A DNA stretch of 57,299 nt, from the NCBI GenBank assembly GCA_049975245.1, contig JBNGDB010000015.1, forward strand, positions 1 to 57,299. Direction: 5' to 3'. Shown here piece after piece: positions 1 to 8,273 of this stretch. Below the pieces are notes generated by a model. The model was given only the letters and a program-made list of their open reading frames with translations. It did no database searches and was not told the DNA's origin. Numbering within the stretch: the stretch's first letter is position 1; every line of letters starts with the position of its first letter. Made by a program: the position numbers and the translations under genes. Source of the DNA: UBA117 sp049975245. GTDB lineage: Archaea > Methanobacteriota > Methanobacteria > Methanobacteriales > Methanobacteriaceae.

Positions 1-53
1 TCAAACACACAAAAACCTTTTCCAAAATCAACCACCAAGTTTTTGACAGTGCC
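1..53 (-). mobile_element. Probable IS terminus running off the left edge
   Basis: Read on the minus strand from position 53, the sequence begins GGCACTGTCAAAAACTTGG and continues off the window. Positions 30-51 are the exact reverse complement of 57249-57270 at the other end. Paired outward-facing GGCACTGT-type ends resemble insertion-sequence terminal repeats, for example those of IS6-like elements. No transposase is inside the window, so family and completeness are inference. Confidence 0.5.
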
Positions 54-129
54 AAAACTATGGATAATTTTATATTCTTTGAAGATATAAATTATATTGT
101 TATCATTTATAGATATTATTATAAAATCT

Positions 130-144
130 GGGGGGTTTTAAATT
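130..144 (+). promoter_or_regulatory. G6 ribosome-binding site with probable ATT start
   Basis: GGGGGG at 130-135 is followed after six bases by ATT TCA GCT GCT AAA ATT. An in-frame TAA at 139-141 excludes any start further upstream, and no ATG, GTG or TTG lies between it and the GTG at 166. The spacing suits ATT at 142 as initiator. This is inference from spacing and the receiver domain boundary. Confidence 0.5.
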
Positions 145-3100
145 TCAGCTGCTAAAATTCTAATCGTGGAAGATGAAGGATTAACTGCAATGGAACTTCA
201 GCGAAAACTGAAGCACTGGGGATACGATGTTCCTACTTTTGTTTTTTCAGGAAAAGAAGCTATAAAAAAAACCCAGGAATTAGATCCGGACCTAGTTTTA
301 ATGGACATTGTTTTGAAAGGCGATATTGATGGTATAGATGCTGCTAAAGAGATTATTAAGAGTTCAAAAGTACCTATTATATATTTAACAGCCCATGGTG
401 ATGAAAAAACTCTGGAAAGGGCTAAAATGACCAAACCTGCAGCATATGTTTTAAAACCTTTTGCAGAATCAGAGTTACATAAAATTATTGACATGGCCAT
501 CTACAAGCATAGGATGGAAAAAAAATTAAAAAAGACTGGAAAATTAATTGATAAAGGATTTAAAGATTCTAGAGGCGTAATTGTCACGGATCATGAAGGT
601 TATGTACAGTATATCAATGATGATGCCGAAGATTTAACTGGATGGAAAAAAGTTGAAGCTATAAATCAGAAATTAGTTGATGTAGTCACAATAAAAGATG
701 TAAATACTAACTCCCGTATCGATCCTTTGAAAAAAATTTTAAATGGCAATTTTGAAAAAGATGAAAACTATTCCCTTTTAATTTCCAGGAATGGAATTTT
801 AAAGGATATAAAGTACACTTTAGAACCTATTTTTAATGATTTTGATGAATTTACTGGCTCAACTCTAATATTTAATGATATAACTGAAATTAAATTGGAA
901 AATGAAATACAATTCCTTTCAGAAAGTGAAAAACAATTCAAAAGCATTTATGAACATTCTTCCATTCCTAGCGGACTTTTTGCTGCAAATGGTAAACTAA
1001 TTGATGTAAATAAATCTTTCCTGGATTTAGTAGGATTAGATCTATCCAATCTAAAAGAAATGAAACTTTTTGATTTTTTAAACTTATCAACTAAAGATAA
1101 AAATAATTTAAATGCAGGTAAGACAATTGAATGGGAAAGTAAAATAGATTTTAACGGTTTATTGTCTACTAATTCTTACAAGAATTCATCAAATGAATCA
1201 AAATATCTTAGAATAATTTTATATCCATTACATGCACATGAAAATTCAATTGGAGGATACTTATTGCAAACTCAAGATTTAACTAGCAATAAGATCCTTG
1301 AAAAATCATTAAAAGAGAGTGAAAATGAATATAAAGAATTAATTAACAGTATTAATGAAATATTCTGCGAACTAGATTCAGATCTTAATATTTTACAATG
1401 GAATAAAGCATCAGAAGATCTCACTGGTATTTCTTCTAAAAATGCATTAGATAAGTCTTTATTACAACTTTTACCTGATCTAGAAGATTCTGAAATTTTG
1501 GAAATGTTTTCAAATGTTTTAAATACTCAAAAATCAAGCACTATTGAAAAAAAATGTTTAATCCAACAAAAACCAAAGTATCTGGAGTTAAATGCAAGTC
1601 CCTCGGTAAAAGGTATTTCTTTAATCATTAGAGATATAACTGATATCAAACTCGATCAAGAAAAGATAAAAACAAGAAAAGATTTTTATAGGAGCATGGT
1701 GGATAATCAAAAAGATTTGATATTACGTTGTTCTTTTGATGGTAAAATTAATTATGCTAACCCTATCAGTTCCCAATATCTGGGAACTAATGTTATGGGA
1801 AAATATTTTTCGTCATTAATACCTGAAGAGGATAAAAATAAATTCGAGAATCATTTAAAATCTATGAAAACTGATAAAAACTTTGAAAACTTAACAATTA
1901 GAATTTTAGATTCTAATAATAACATTTTAGATTTAGAATGGTCTTTTAATCCTTTATATACGGGTGATGGTAATCTGTCAGAGATATTAGCTGTAGGTAG
2001 AAATGTTACTTCTTTTGTAGATGCGGAAAAATCTTTGATTCAGGATTATGAGAATTTAAAAATGGAATACCATAATGAAATTAATTTAATTAAGGAGAAA
2101 AAAAATTCTCTTAAATCAAAAATTAGTGAATTGGACCAATTGAACACATCACTGACAATTGAAAAAGATAAATTAGAAAAAAATATTCAAACATCTTTAG
2201 AAAAATCCAATCAGGAAATTAAAGAATTAAATATACATGTATCCCAATTGGAAGATACAAATAGTTCTCTTAGAGAGAAATATAGCAGTTTAGATAATTT
2301 ATATCAAAGCCAAATAAAAAGTCATGAAAATGAAAAAAAATCTTTGAAAAACCATATATGTAATTTAAAAACCCAGGAAGAAGCCCTTCAAAAAGAATTC
2401 AACGAATTAAAAAAACATTCAGAAATTGAAATTAAAGGCTATGAAACAGAGATTAATACACTCACAGCGGAAATAGCGGATTTAAATAATTTAAATACGG
2501 AATTAAAAGATCAATATACAGATTTAGAAGATAGATATGATTTTGAAATGGAAAAATCAGAAAATTCATTGAGAGATTTAAATTTAAAGATAAATGAATT
2601 TAAAGATAATGAAAAATTCATGAAAAAACAGTTTGATGAGGTTAAAAACAAATTTGAGGAAGAAATTCAAATTCTAAAAAAGGATAAAGAAATGCTAATA
2701 AATGATTTGTCAAATTTAAAAGAAAACCTAAAATTGTTAAATAATAAAAATTCAATTTTAGAGGATCAATCTAAAGATCAATTAAAAGAATTTGAAATGG
2801 AAAAAAATGATCTAAAAGCCCAAATAAATGAATTTAAAGAAAATGAAAAATCTTTAAGACAAAAAATATCAGAATGGGAACTAAAATACAAAACTGATCT
2901 TGAAGAGTTAAAAGATAATGAAACAAAATTAAAAAATGATATATCTATTTTAAATGATAATAAAAATTCTTTGATAATGAAATACCAGGAATTGGATAAT
3001 AGATTAAATTCAAAGGTTAAACAATTTAATCAAGATAAAAAACAGTTAAAGTATGATATAAAAAATTTGAAGACAGAGAATAATCGTATCAATGAAATTA

Positions 3101-3696
3101 TAAAAGAAAAGGATTTATTTTTAAAGGAAATGAACTATGAATTCATTGATAATCTGAATAATATTTCTAGTTTGTATGGTATTCAATCTGCATATATAAT
3201 TGAGGAATTAACTAATAAATTTAAGGATAATCAAAATTACATCAATTCAATTGCCCGGGGTCATGAATTTTTATTTGAATCTGATGATTTAAAGTCAATA
3301 GATTTTTCAAGATATGTGGTTAGACTGATTGATGAACTTTATATCTCTTATAACGTTAGTAAAAATGTAATAAAACCTAACATATCCATAAAAAATGTAT
3401 TCCTAGATCGTAAAATTGCCCTTAATTGTGCTTTAATAATTAATGAATTAATTATAAACATCATTAAGCATGCTTTTCCTGATGGGCAGGAGGGCGTTCT
3501 AGAATTAATAATAAAAGAAAATGATAATATTTTAGAAATCAAATTAAGTGATAATGGCATAGGCATCCCAGAAAAATTCCACAAAATGAATTCTATGGGA
3601 TTACAAATGGTTAATACTCTTGTAAGACAATTTGATGGAACTATTAACTTAAATAGAAAATCTGGCACGGTTTATACAATTGAGTTTCCCAATTAA
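142..3696 (+). CDS. Receiver-PAS-coiled-coil sensor with HATPase domain
   Basis: A cytoplasmic signalling protein of about 1184 residues. It has an N-terminal response-regulator receiver (about residues 1-125, phospho-acceptor Asp in the LVLMDI stretch, Lys in VLKPF), then about four PAS-like sensor modules up to about residue 620, a very long charged coiled coil (about 625-990), and a C-terminal HATPase domain with N box (NELIINIIKHAF) and G box (DNGIGIP). The segment before the ATPase aligns with HisKA_2 domains, but the phospho-acceptor His motif is replaced by EMNYEF, so autophosphorylation there is doubtful. The first standard start codon is GTG at 166, which would cut the first beta strand (AKILIVEDE). 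The ATT at 142 sits six bases after a G6 ribosome-binding site and restores it. No membrane segment is seen. The input signal is unknown. Confidence 0.8.
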   Translation: MSAAKILIVEDEGLTAMELQRKLKHWGYDVPTFVFSGKEAIKKTQELDPDLVLMDIVLKGDIDGIDAAKEIIKSSKVPIIYLTAHGDEKTLERAKMTKPAAYVLKPFAESELHKIIDMAIYKHRMEKKLKKTGKLIDKGFKDSRGVIVTDHEGYVQYINDDAEDLTGWKKVEAINQKLVDVVTIKDVNTNSRIDPLKKILNGNFEKDENYSLLISRNGILKDIKYTLEPIFNDFDEFTGSTLIFNDITEIKLENEIQFLSESEKQFKSIYEHSSIPSGLFAANGKLIDVNKSFLDLVGLDLSNLKEMKLFDFLNLSTKDKNNLNAGKTIEWESKIDFNGLLSTNSYKNSSNESKYLRIILYPLHAHENSIGGYLLQTQDLTSNKILEKSLKESENEYKELINSINEIFCELDSDLNILQWNKASEDLTGISSKNALDKSLLQLLPDLEDSEILEMFSNVLNTQKSSTIEKKCLIQQKPKYLELNASPSVKGISLIIRDITDIKLDQEKIKTRKDFYRSMVDNQKDLILRCSFDGKINYANPISSQYLGTNVMGKYFSSLIPEEDKNKFENHLKSMKTDKNFENLTIRILDSNNNILDLEWSFNPLYTGDGNLSEILAVGRNVTSFVDAEKSLIQDYENLKMEYHNEINLIKEKKNSLKSKISELDQLNTSLTIEKDKLEKNIQTSLEKSNQEIKELNIHVSQLEDTNSSLREKYSSLDNLYQSQIKSHENEKKSLKNHICNLKTQEEALQKEFNELKKHSEIEIKGYETEINTLTAEIADLNNLNTELKDQYTDLEDRYDFEMEKSENSLRDLNLKINEFKDNEKFMKKQFDEVKNKFEEEIQILKKDKEMLINDLSNLKENLKLLNNKNSILEDQSKDQLKEFEMEKNDLKAQINEFKENEKSLRQKISEWELKYKTDLEELKDNETKLKNDISILNDNKNSLIMKYQELDNRLNSKVKQFNQDKKQLKYDIKNLKTENNRINEIIKEKDLFLKEMNYEFIDNLNNISSLYGIQSAYIIEELTNKFKDNQNYINSIARGHEFLFESDDLKSIDFSRYVVRLIDELYISYNVSKNVIKPNISIKNVFLDRKIALNCALIINELIINIIKHAFPDGQEGVLELIIKENDNILEIKLSDNGIGIPEKFHKMNSMGLQMVNTLVRQFDGTINLNRKSGTVYTIEFPN

Positions 3697-3964
3697 AAAA
3701 AATGCTTATAAATTATCAACTATTATTTTATATTAGATTATTATTCCTATCCCCCATTTGTAATCTTTTTTCAGCTGTTATTCCAAATCATCTCAAATCC
3801 TATTTTGCCAATGTTATTTAGAATAATCTTGTCCTTTTAGGCGTAAGGTTTAAGTATTTAGAGTGTTTAAATTTATTTAATAATAAATAACTTAATAATT
3901 TAAAAAAATAAAAAAACTTCAGAAATTATTCTTCAATTCTGTAGTTTAAACTGGTGGTGGAAGA

Positions 3965-4282
3965 ATGGTTGAGATATCTGGTCTCTATGGTTTAGATATA
4001 TACACGATTCGTGGAAAATATGTGGGAAGAGTTCAAGACATAATCTTGAATATAAAAAAGGGAAGAGTTTCGTTATTGAAAGTAAAGGCTATGAAGCCTG
4101 ACAAAAAAAATGTAGGCATTAGAGAAGTTCTAAAAACAAGTATAAGAATTGTTCCAGAGGCCGATGAAATTAGGCCATTAAAAGAGGAAGGCGTTTTAGA
4201 CATACCTTATGAAAGGGTTCAGGCTGTAGGTGACATATTGTTAATAAGTCCGGATATACCTGAACCAGTTGCAACCCAATAG
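3965..4282 (+). CDS. PRC-barrel domain protein
   Basis: A 105-residue protein that is essentially one PRC-barrel fold, with the characteristic start (LYGLDIYTIRGKYVGRVQDI) and alternating beta strands up to about residue 95. PRC-barrel proteins of methanogens are small and cytoplasmic, often of unknown role, with proposed links to RNA processing or protein complexes. The start ATG follows a good ribosome-binding site (GGTGGTGGA). The gene ends 10 bases before the aspartate dehydrogenase gene, so the two are probably cotranscribed, but this does not assign a function. Confidence 0.85.
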   Translation: MVEISGLYGLDIYTIRGKYVGRVQDIILNIKKGRVSLLKVKAMKPDKKNVGIREVLKTSIRIVPEADEIRPLKEEGVLDIPYERVQAVGDILLISPDIPEPVATQ

Positions 4283-4292
4283 GAAGTAATTT

Positions 4293-5057
4293 ATGAAAGT
4301 AGGTATAGTGGGATGTGGCGCCATAGCTAATATTATCACTAATTTTGCAATTGAAGACAAGCTAGGCGTCGAATTAAAATTTTTTTATGATAAAGATATT
4401 GAAAGGGCGGAAAATTTAGCTACTCTAGTGGATGGAACCGCTGTTTTTGATATAGAAGACATGTTAGATAAAGTTGACATTATAATTGAAGCAGCATCAC
4501 CAGAGGCAGTTGAAAAAGTTGTACCACCTATACTTGATAAGGGTAAAAACGTTATTATAATGAGTGTAGGTGCTTTGATGGATTTTGAACTTAAAGATCG
4601 TCTAGAAACACTTGCAATTAAAAATAATGCCAAAATATACATCCCTTCCGGTGCAATTGTTGGATTAGACGGTATTAAAGCCGCTTCTATAGGTAAAATT
4701 AAAAAAGTTACTCTGGTAACCCGCAAACCACCTAGATCACTAGGAATTTCAACTGATGAAAAACAAGTATTATTCGAGGGAACAGCTTCAGAAGCAGTAA
4801 AAAAATTTCCAGTTAACATCAACGTTGCAGCAGCTTTAAGTATAGCATGTGATATGGATATTGATGTAAAAATAGTTGTAGATCCATCAGTTGATAGAAA
4901 TGTACACGAAGTACATGTACTTGGAGATTTTGGTGAATTTAAAACATTAACTAAAAATTTAAGATGTGCGATGAATCCTAAAACAAGTGTAATGGCTGCT
5001 TATTCTGCTGTAAAACTTCTTAAAAGTTTGAACGAAAATTTAATTATTGGAACATAA
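4293..5057 (+). CDS. nadX: L-aspartate dehydrogenase
   Basis: A 254-residue NAD(P)-dependent enzyme expected to oxidise L-aspartate to iminoaspartate, the first step of de novo NAD synthesis, in place of the oxygen-dependent aspartate oxidase. The N-terminal Rossmann fold shows GIVGCGAIA (residues 4-12). The central part contains IPSGAIVGLDG, and the catalytic half contains FPVNINVAAALSIA and VHEVHVLG, all typical of the NadX family. Length is normal for the family. It follows the PRC-barrel gene by 10 bases on the same strand. The start ATG is preceded by AGGAAG. No other NAD-synthesis gene lies in the window. Confidence 0.92.
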   Translation: MKVGIVGCGAIANIITNFAIEDKLGVELKFFYDKDIERAENLATLVDGTAVFDIEDMLDKVDIIIEAASPEAVEKVVPPILDKGKNVIIMSVGALMDFELKDRLETLAIKNNAKIYIPSGAIVGLDGIKAASIGKIKKVTLVTRKPPRSLGISTDEKQVLFEGTASEAVKKFPVNINVAAALSIACDMDIDVKIVVDPSVDRNVHEVHVLGDFGEFKTLTKNLRCAMNPKTSVMAAYSAVKLLKSLNENLIIGT

Positions 5058-5191
5058 ATTATTCTTATAACTATTTTTATTTATTCACTTACTGATTTTT
5101 AATACTATGATTATAAATTATTATAGGGTTTTAATTTTTATCAAATTTCAAAATTTAAACACGGTTAAAAAAATCAAATTAGGTATACATA

Positions 5192-5953
5192 ATGAATGAG
5201 TGTGAAATATTCTCAAAATTAAGAGTACCTTGCGGGTCAAAAATTGTAATCAGGGTTGATGGAAGAAATTTTTCCCAACTTTCTAGAATATTAAAGTTCA
5301 ATAAACCATATGATAATGATTTTGCCAAAATAATGGTTAAAACAGCATTAGAATTCTGCAAAGAGTTTAGTCCATCATTTATTTACACATTTTCAGATGA
5401 AATTAACATATTATTAGCAGATATTCCTTTTTCGGGCCGTATAGAAAAATTAAACTCTGTATTTTCTAGTTTTATAAGCGGAGCATTCACCCGGTCATTA
5501 TTTGAACATTTTTTCTCCACCATATCTGATGAAGCACTATTTGATAAATTTTCACCCCTGAAACCCATATCTTTTGATTCAAGAGTTATACCCTTATCTA
5601 AAACACATGTATTAGAATATTTCAAAAATAGGCAGAATGAAGCATGGAGAAACTGTTTAAATGGCTACGCATACTGGAATCTAAGGGAGGATCATACTAA
5701 AGAAAAGGCCATTGAATTTCTGGAAGGTAAAAAAAGTAAAGATCTGCATGACATTCTATTCAAAAGGGGAATTAATATTGCTGAAGTTCCCAGTTGGCAG
5801 AGAAGGGGCGTCGGAATATATAAAAAAGAAATTGAAGTGGAAGGGTATAATCCTCAAACTCAAAAAAAGGTTAAAAGTATAAGAAGGAAAGTATTTATCG
5901 ATAGAAATCTGCCCCTATTCGAAGAGGAGTTTTTCAAATCATTAAAAATATAA
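5192..5953 (+). CDS. thg1: tRNA(His) guanylyltransferase (Thg1 family)
   Basis: A 253-residue protein of the Thg1/Thg1-like family, which adds nucleotides in the 3' to 5' direction to the 5' end of tRNA. Eukaryotic members add G-1 to tRNA-His, and archaeal members can use template-dependent addition to repair tRNA 5' ends. The metal-binding motifs are visible: RVDGRNF (residues 21-27, Asp23) and the catalytic YTFSDEIN (Asp69, Glu70). The conserved NRQNEAWRNCLNGYAYW block and the C-terminal RRGVGIYKK are also present. Length matches archaeal members. It stands alone, with 134 bases upstream and 112 downstream. Whether it performs G-1 addition or repair cannot be told from the sequence. Confidence 0.93.
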   Translation: MNECEIFSKLRVPCGSKIVIRVDGRNFSQLSRILKFNKPYDNDFAKIMVKTALEFCKEFSPSFIYTFSDEINILLADIPFSGRIEKLNSVFSSFISGAFTRSLFEHFFSTISDEALFDKFSPLKPISFDSRVIPLSKTHVLEYFKNRQNEAWRNCLNGYAYWNLREDHTKEKAIEFLEGKKSKDLHDILFKRGINIAEVPSWQRRGVGIYKKEIEVEGYNPQTQKKVKSIRRKVFIDRNLPLFEEEFFKSLKI

Positions 5954-6065
5954 TTAAAATTAATAATATCATTGAAAATGATATATATTTGAAAATAATC
6001 CTGTAAAATTTATCTAAATGTATTAATGGTTTAATATTAATTTAATTTCAAGAGGTAATCTGTTA

Positions 6066-6506
6066 ATGAAGAAAGATAGCAGAATCGATAATTTTTTGTC
6101 TCATATTTTTGGTTCAGATAAAAACAGATTTGATGAAGTATTAATTGATGGGGAAGTAATAGAAGAAATTATAAATATTGCCCGTAAATCTTATCCCAAA
6201 GAATTTGTAGCGCTGTTACAGGGCAAAATAAAGAATAATAAATTAAAAATTGATGGACTAATATTTCTTCCAGGCTCCACCTCGGAGGAAGGTGCGGTCA
6301 TGCAAATCTTCATGATGCCCTTAACCACCGACTCAGTAGGATCTGTACACAGTCACCCGGGATACAATGCAAGCCCATCCACAGCTGATCTACATTTTTT
6401 TGCTAAAAAAGGACTCTTTCATATGATAATCGCGGAACCCTACACTGAAGAAAGTATAATGGCTTATGATGCATTTGGAAATGTAATTGATTATCGTGTA
6501 ATCTAA
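6066..6506 (+). CDS. JAMM/MPN metalloprotease-like protein
   Basis: A 146-residue protein with a complete JAMM zinc-protease motif: Glu46 in YPKEFVALL, then His95-Ser-His97-Pro, Ser105 and Asp108. Such domains act as isopeptidases (deSAMPylases in archaea) or as C-S lyase-like enzymes in sulfur transfer. A short acidic and basic N-terminus precedes the domain and there is no membrane segment. The gene stands alone on the plus strand and converges with serA. No ubiquitin-like or E1-like gene lies next to it, so the substrate is unknown. The ATG start is close to the preceding GAGGTAATC. Confidence 0.88.
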   Translation: MKKDSRIDNFLSHIFGSDKNRFDEVLIDGEVIEEIINIARKSYPKEFVALLQGKIKNNKLKIDGLIFLPGSTSEEGAVMQIFMMPLTTDSVGSVHSHPGYNASPSTADLHFFAKKGLFHMIIAEPYTEESIMAYDAFGNVIDYRVI

Positions 6507-6581
6507 AATAAAAAATTTAATTTTTGCTAAAAACTAATTTGAGCTATTATTCTAATATTATAAAAATAAAATAGGGTTAAT

Positions 6582-8162
6582 TCATAGATTAACCGCTACT
6601 GCATCATATACATGTTCTAATTTCTTTAATTCATTAATAACTTCTTGAGGAACCTTTTCATCAACTTTTAGAACCATCACGGCTTCACCGCCCAGTTCTT
6701 TTCGACCGACTTGCATGGTGGCTATATTGATGTTATGTTCTCCTAATTTGGTTCCAATAGCACCAATGGTACCTGGAAGGTCGGTGTATTTAGCAATCAT
6801 CATGGTTCCTTTTGGTTTAACATCTACATTATAACCATTTATCATAACGATCTTGGGTTCTTTAACAAATATTCCTTCAACACTAATTTTACTATCGTCT
6901 GATGTAACATCAACCTGTATAAGGCTATTGTATCCTTTGGCATCTTTTCTTTTACTTTCTGTGATAATTAATCCTCTTTTTTCTGCAACTGCCGGGGCGT
7001 TAATCAAATTAACTGGTTCGGTTAATATAGGATTCAGAATTTCCTGCAGAATAATACGGGTTAATATGTCCTTTTTAGGAAGTTCTGCTAATTCTCCACA
7101 ATAAATAATATTAATTTCTTGTATATTGCCTTTTGCAGCCTGAACTAAGAAGTTACCAAGCTTTTCAGACAATTCAAAATAGGGTTTGATGGTTTGCATG
7201 GTTTTGGGATCAAGCACTGGCATGTTCAATACATTTTTAGGAGAACCACCTTCAAAAACGGTTTTAACCTCTTTAGCAACAATAATAGCCGCATCTCTCT
7301 GGGCTTCAGATGTTGAAGCACCTATATGTGGGGTGGTAACAATGTTATCCAAATTCAAGAGGGGACTATCTTGGGGAGGTTCAACTTCAAAAACATCTAG
7401 ACCAGCGCCAGCTATTTCACCAGTTTTTAAAGCCTGATGAAGATCATCTTCATTTATAATTCCGCCTCGGGCACAATTAACAATAAAAGCGCTATTTTTC
7501 ATTATTTCAAATTCATTTTTTGCAATTAGATGCTTAGTTTCCGGTGTTAGGGGAACGTGTATGGTAATTATGTCCGAAGTTTTTAGGACTGTTTCCAGGT
7601 CAACTACAGTCACGCCTAATTCCGCTCCAGCTTCTTTAGTTATATATGGATCATATACTATTATTTCCATTCCGAAAGATTTAGCACGGGTAACTACTTG
7701 AGAACCAATTCTTCCCATACCTATAATTCCTAAGGTTTTTCCATTAAGCTCAATACCCATAAATCTGCTCTTTTCCCATTTTCCTTCTTTTACAGATTTG
7801 TCTGCAATTGATATTTTACGGGCAAGTGAAAGGATAAGCCCCATTGTGTGTTCGGCAACGGTTATGGAAGTGGATTCTGGTGCGTTAACCACCATTATAC
7901 CTTTCTCTGTAGCGGTATGAACATCTACATTGTCTACTCCGACACCGGCACGAGCAATAATTTTAAGTTTATCTGCTCTTTCAATAACTTCACGTGTAAC
8001 TTTAGTCCGGCTTCTTACAATAATAGCTTCAAAATCTTCAATAGATTCTAATAATTCTTCTTTGGTAATATCAGTATCAACGACAACTTCCGCAACCTCT
8101 TCAAGTTCAGAAATTCCTTTTTCATTAATTTGATCAGCGATAAGTACTTTCATTTTATCCAT
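6582..8162 (-). CDS. serA: D-3-phosphoglycerate dehydrogenase
   Basis: A 526-residue enzyme that oxidises 3-phosphoglycerate to 3-phosphohydroxypyruvate with NAD, the first step of serine synthesis. The nucleotide-binding GMGRIG lies at residues 148-153, and catalytic Arg232 (NCARGG), Glu261 (FEVEPP) and His279 (TTPHIGAS) are in place. After the catalytic part comes the intervening domain and a C-terminal ACT domain (about 450-526), which in this family binds serine for feedback control. Length fits the long-form enzyme. The start ATG is preceded by AAAGGTGA; an ATG nine bases further in is possible. It is transcribed away from the trehalose-phosphate synthase gene. Confidence 0.95.
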   Translation of the reverse strand: MDKMKVLIADQINEKGISELEEVAEVVVDTDITKEELLESIEDFEAIIVRSRTKVTREVIERADKLKIIARAGVGVDNVDVHTATEKGIMVVNAPESTSITVAEHTMGLILSLARKISIADKSVKEGKWEKSRFMGIELNGKTLGIIGMGRIGSQVVTRAKSFGMEIIVYDPYITKEAGAELGVTVVDLETVLKTSDIITIHVPLTPETKHLIAKNEFEIMKNSAFIVNCARGGIINEDDLHQALKTGEIAGAGLDVFEVEPPQDSPLLNLDNIVTTPHIGASTSEAQRDAAIIVAKEVKTVFEGGSPKNVLNMPVLDPKTMQTIKPYFELSEKLGNFLVQAAKGNIQEINIIYCGELAELPKKDILTRIILQEILNPILTEPVNLINAPAVAEKRGLIITESKRKDAKGYNSLIQVDVTSDDSKISVEGIFVKEPKIVMINGYNVDVKPKGTMMIAKYTDLPGTIGAIGTKLGEHNINIATMQVGRKELGGEAVMVLKVDEKVPQEVINELKKLEHVYDAVAVNL

Positions 8163-8242
8163 AATTTCACCTTTAATTTCTTATATTAATATAGATGAAA
8201 ATGCATTTAAATTTGGTGACTAATATATTATAATAATAGCTG

Positions 8243-8261
8243 AATTTGAATTATTCAAATT
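8243..8261. promoter_or_regulatory. 19-bp perfect palindrome upstream of otsA
   Basis: AATTTGAAT, one T, then ATTCAAATT form a perfect dyad that ends directly before the GGGGG ribosome-binding site at 8262-8266. An A/T-rich TATA-like stretch lies at about 8220-8238, so transcription would start near or within the dyad. This suggests a repressor operator, or a hairpin next to the ribosome-binding site. No regulator is assigned. Confidence 0.45.
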
Positions 8262-8273
8262 GGGGGAAAAATT

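Noticed and set aside
86..111. TATAAAT / ATTTATA inverted repeat upstream of the first gene
   Set aside because: Seven A/T pairs with a 12-base spacer are not significant in this background.
6853..8133. Several plus-strand open frames opposite to serA
   Set aside because: They mirror the codon pattern of serA and have no support of their own.
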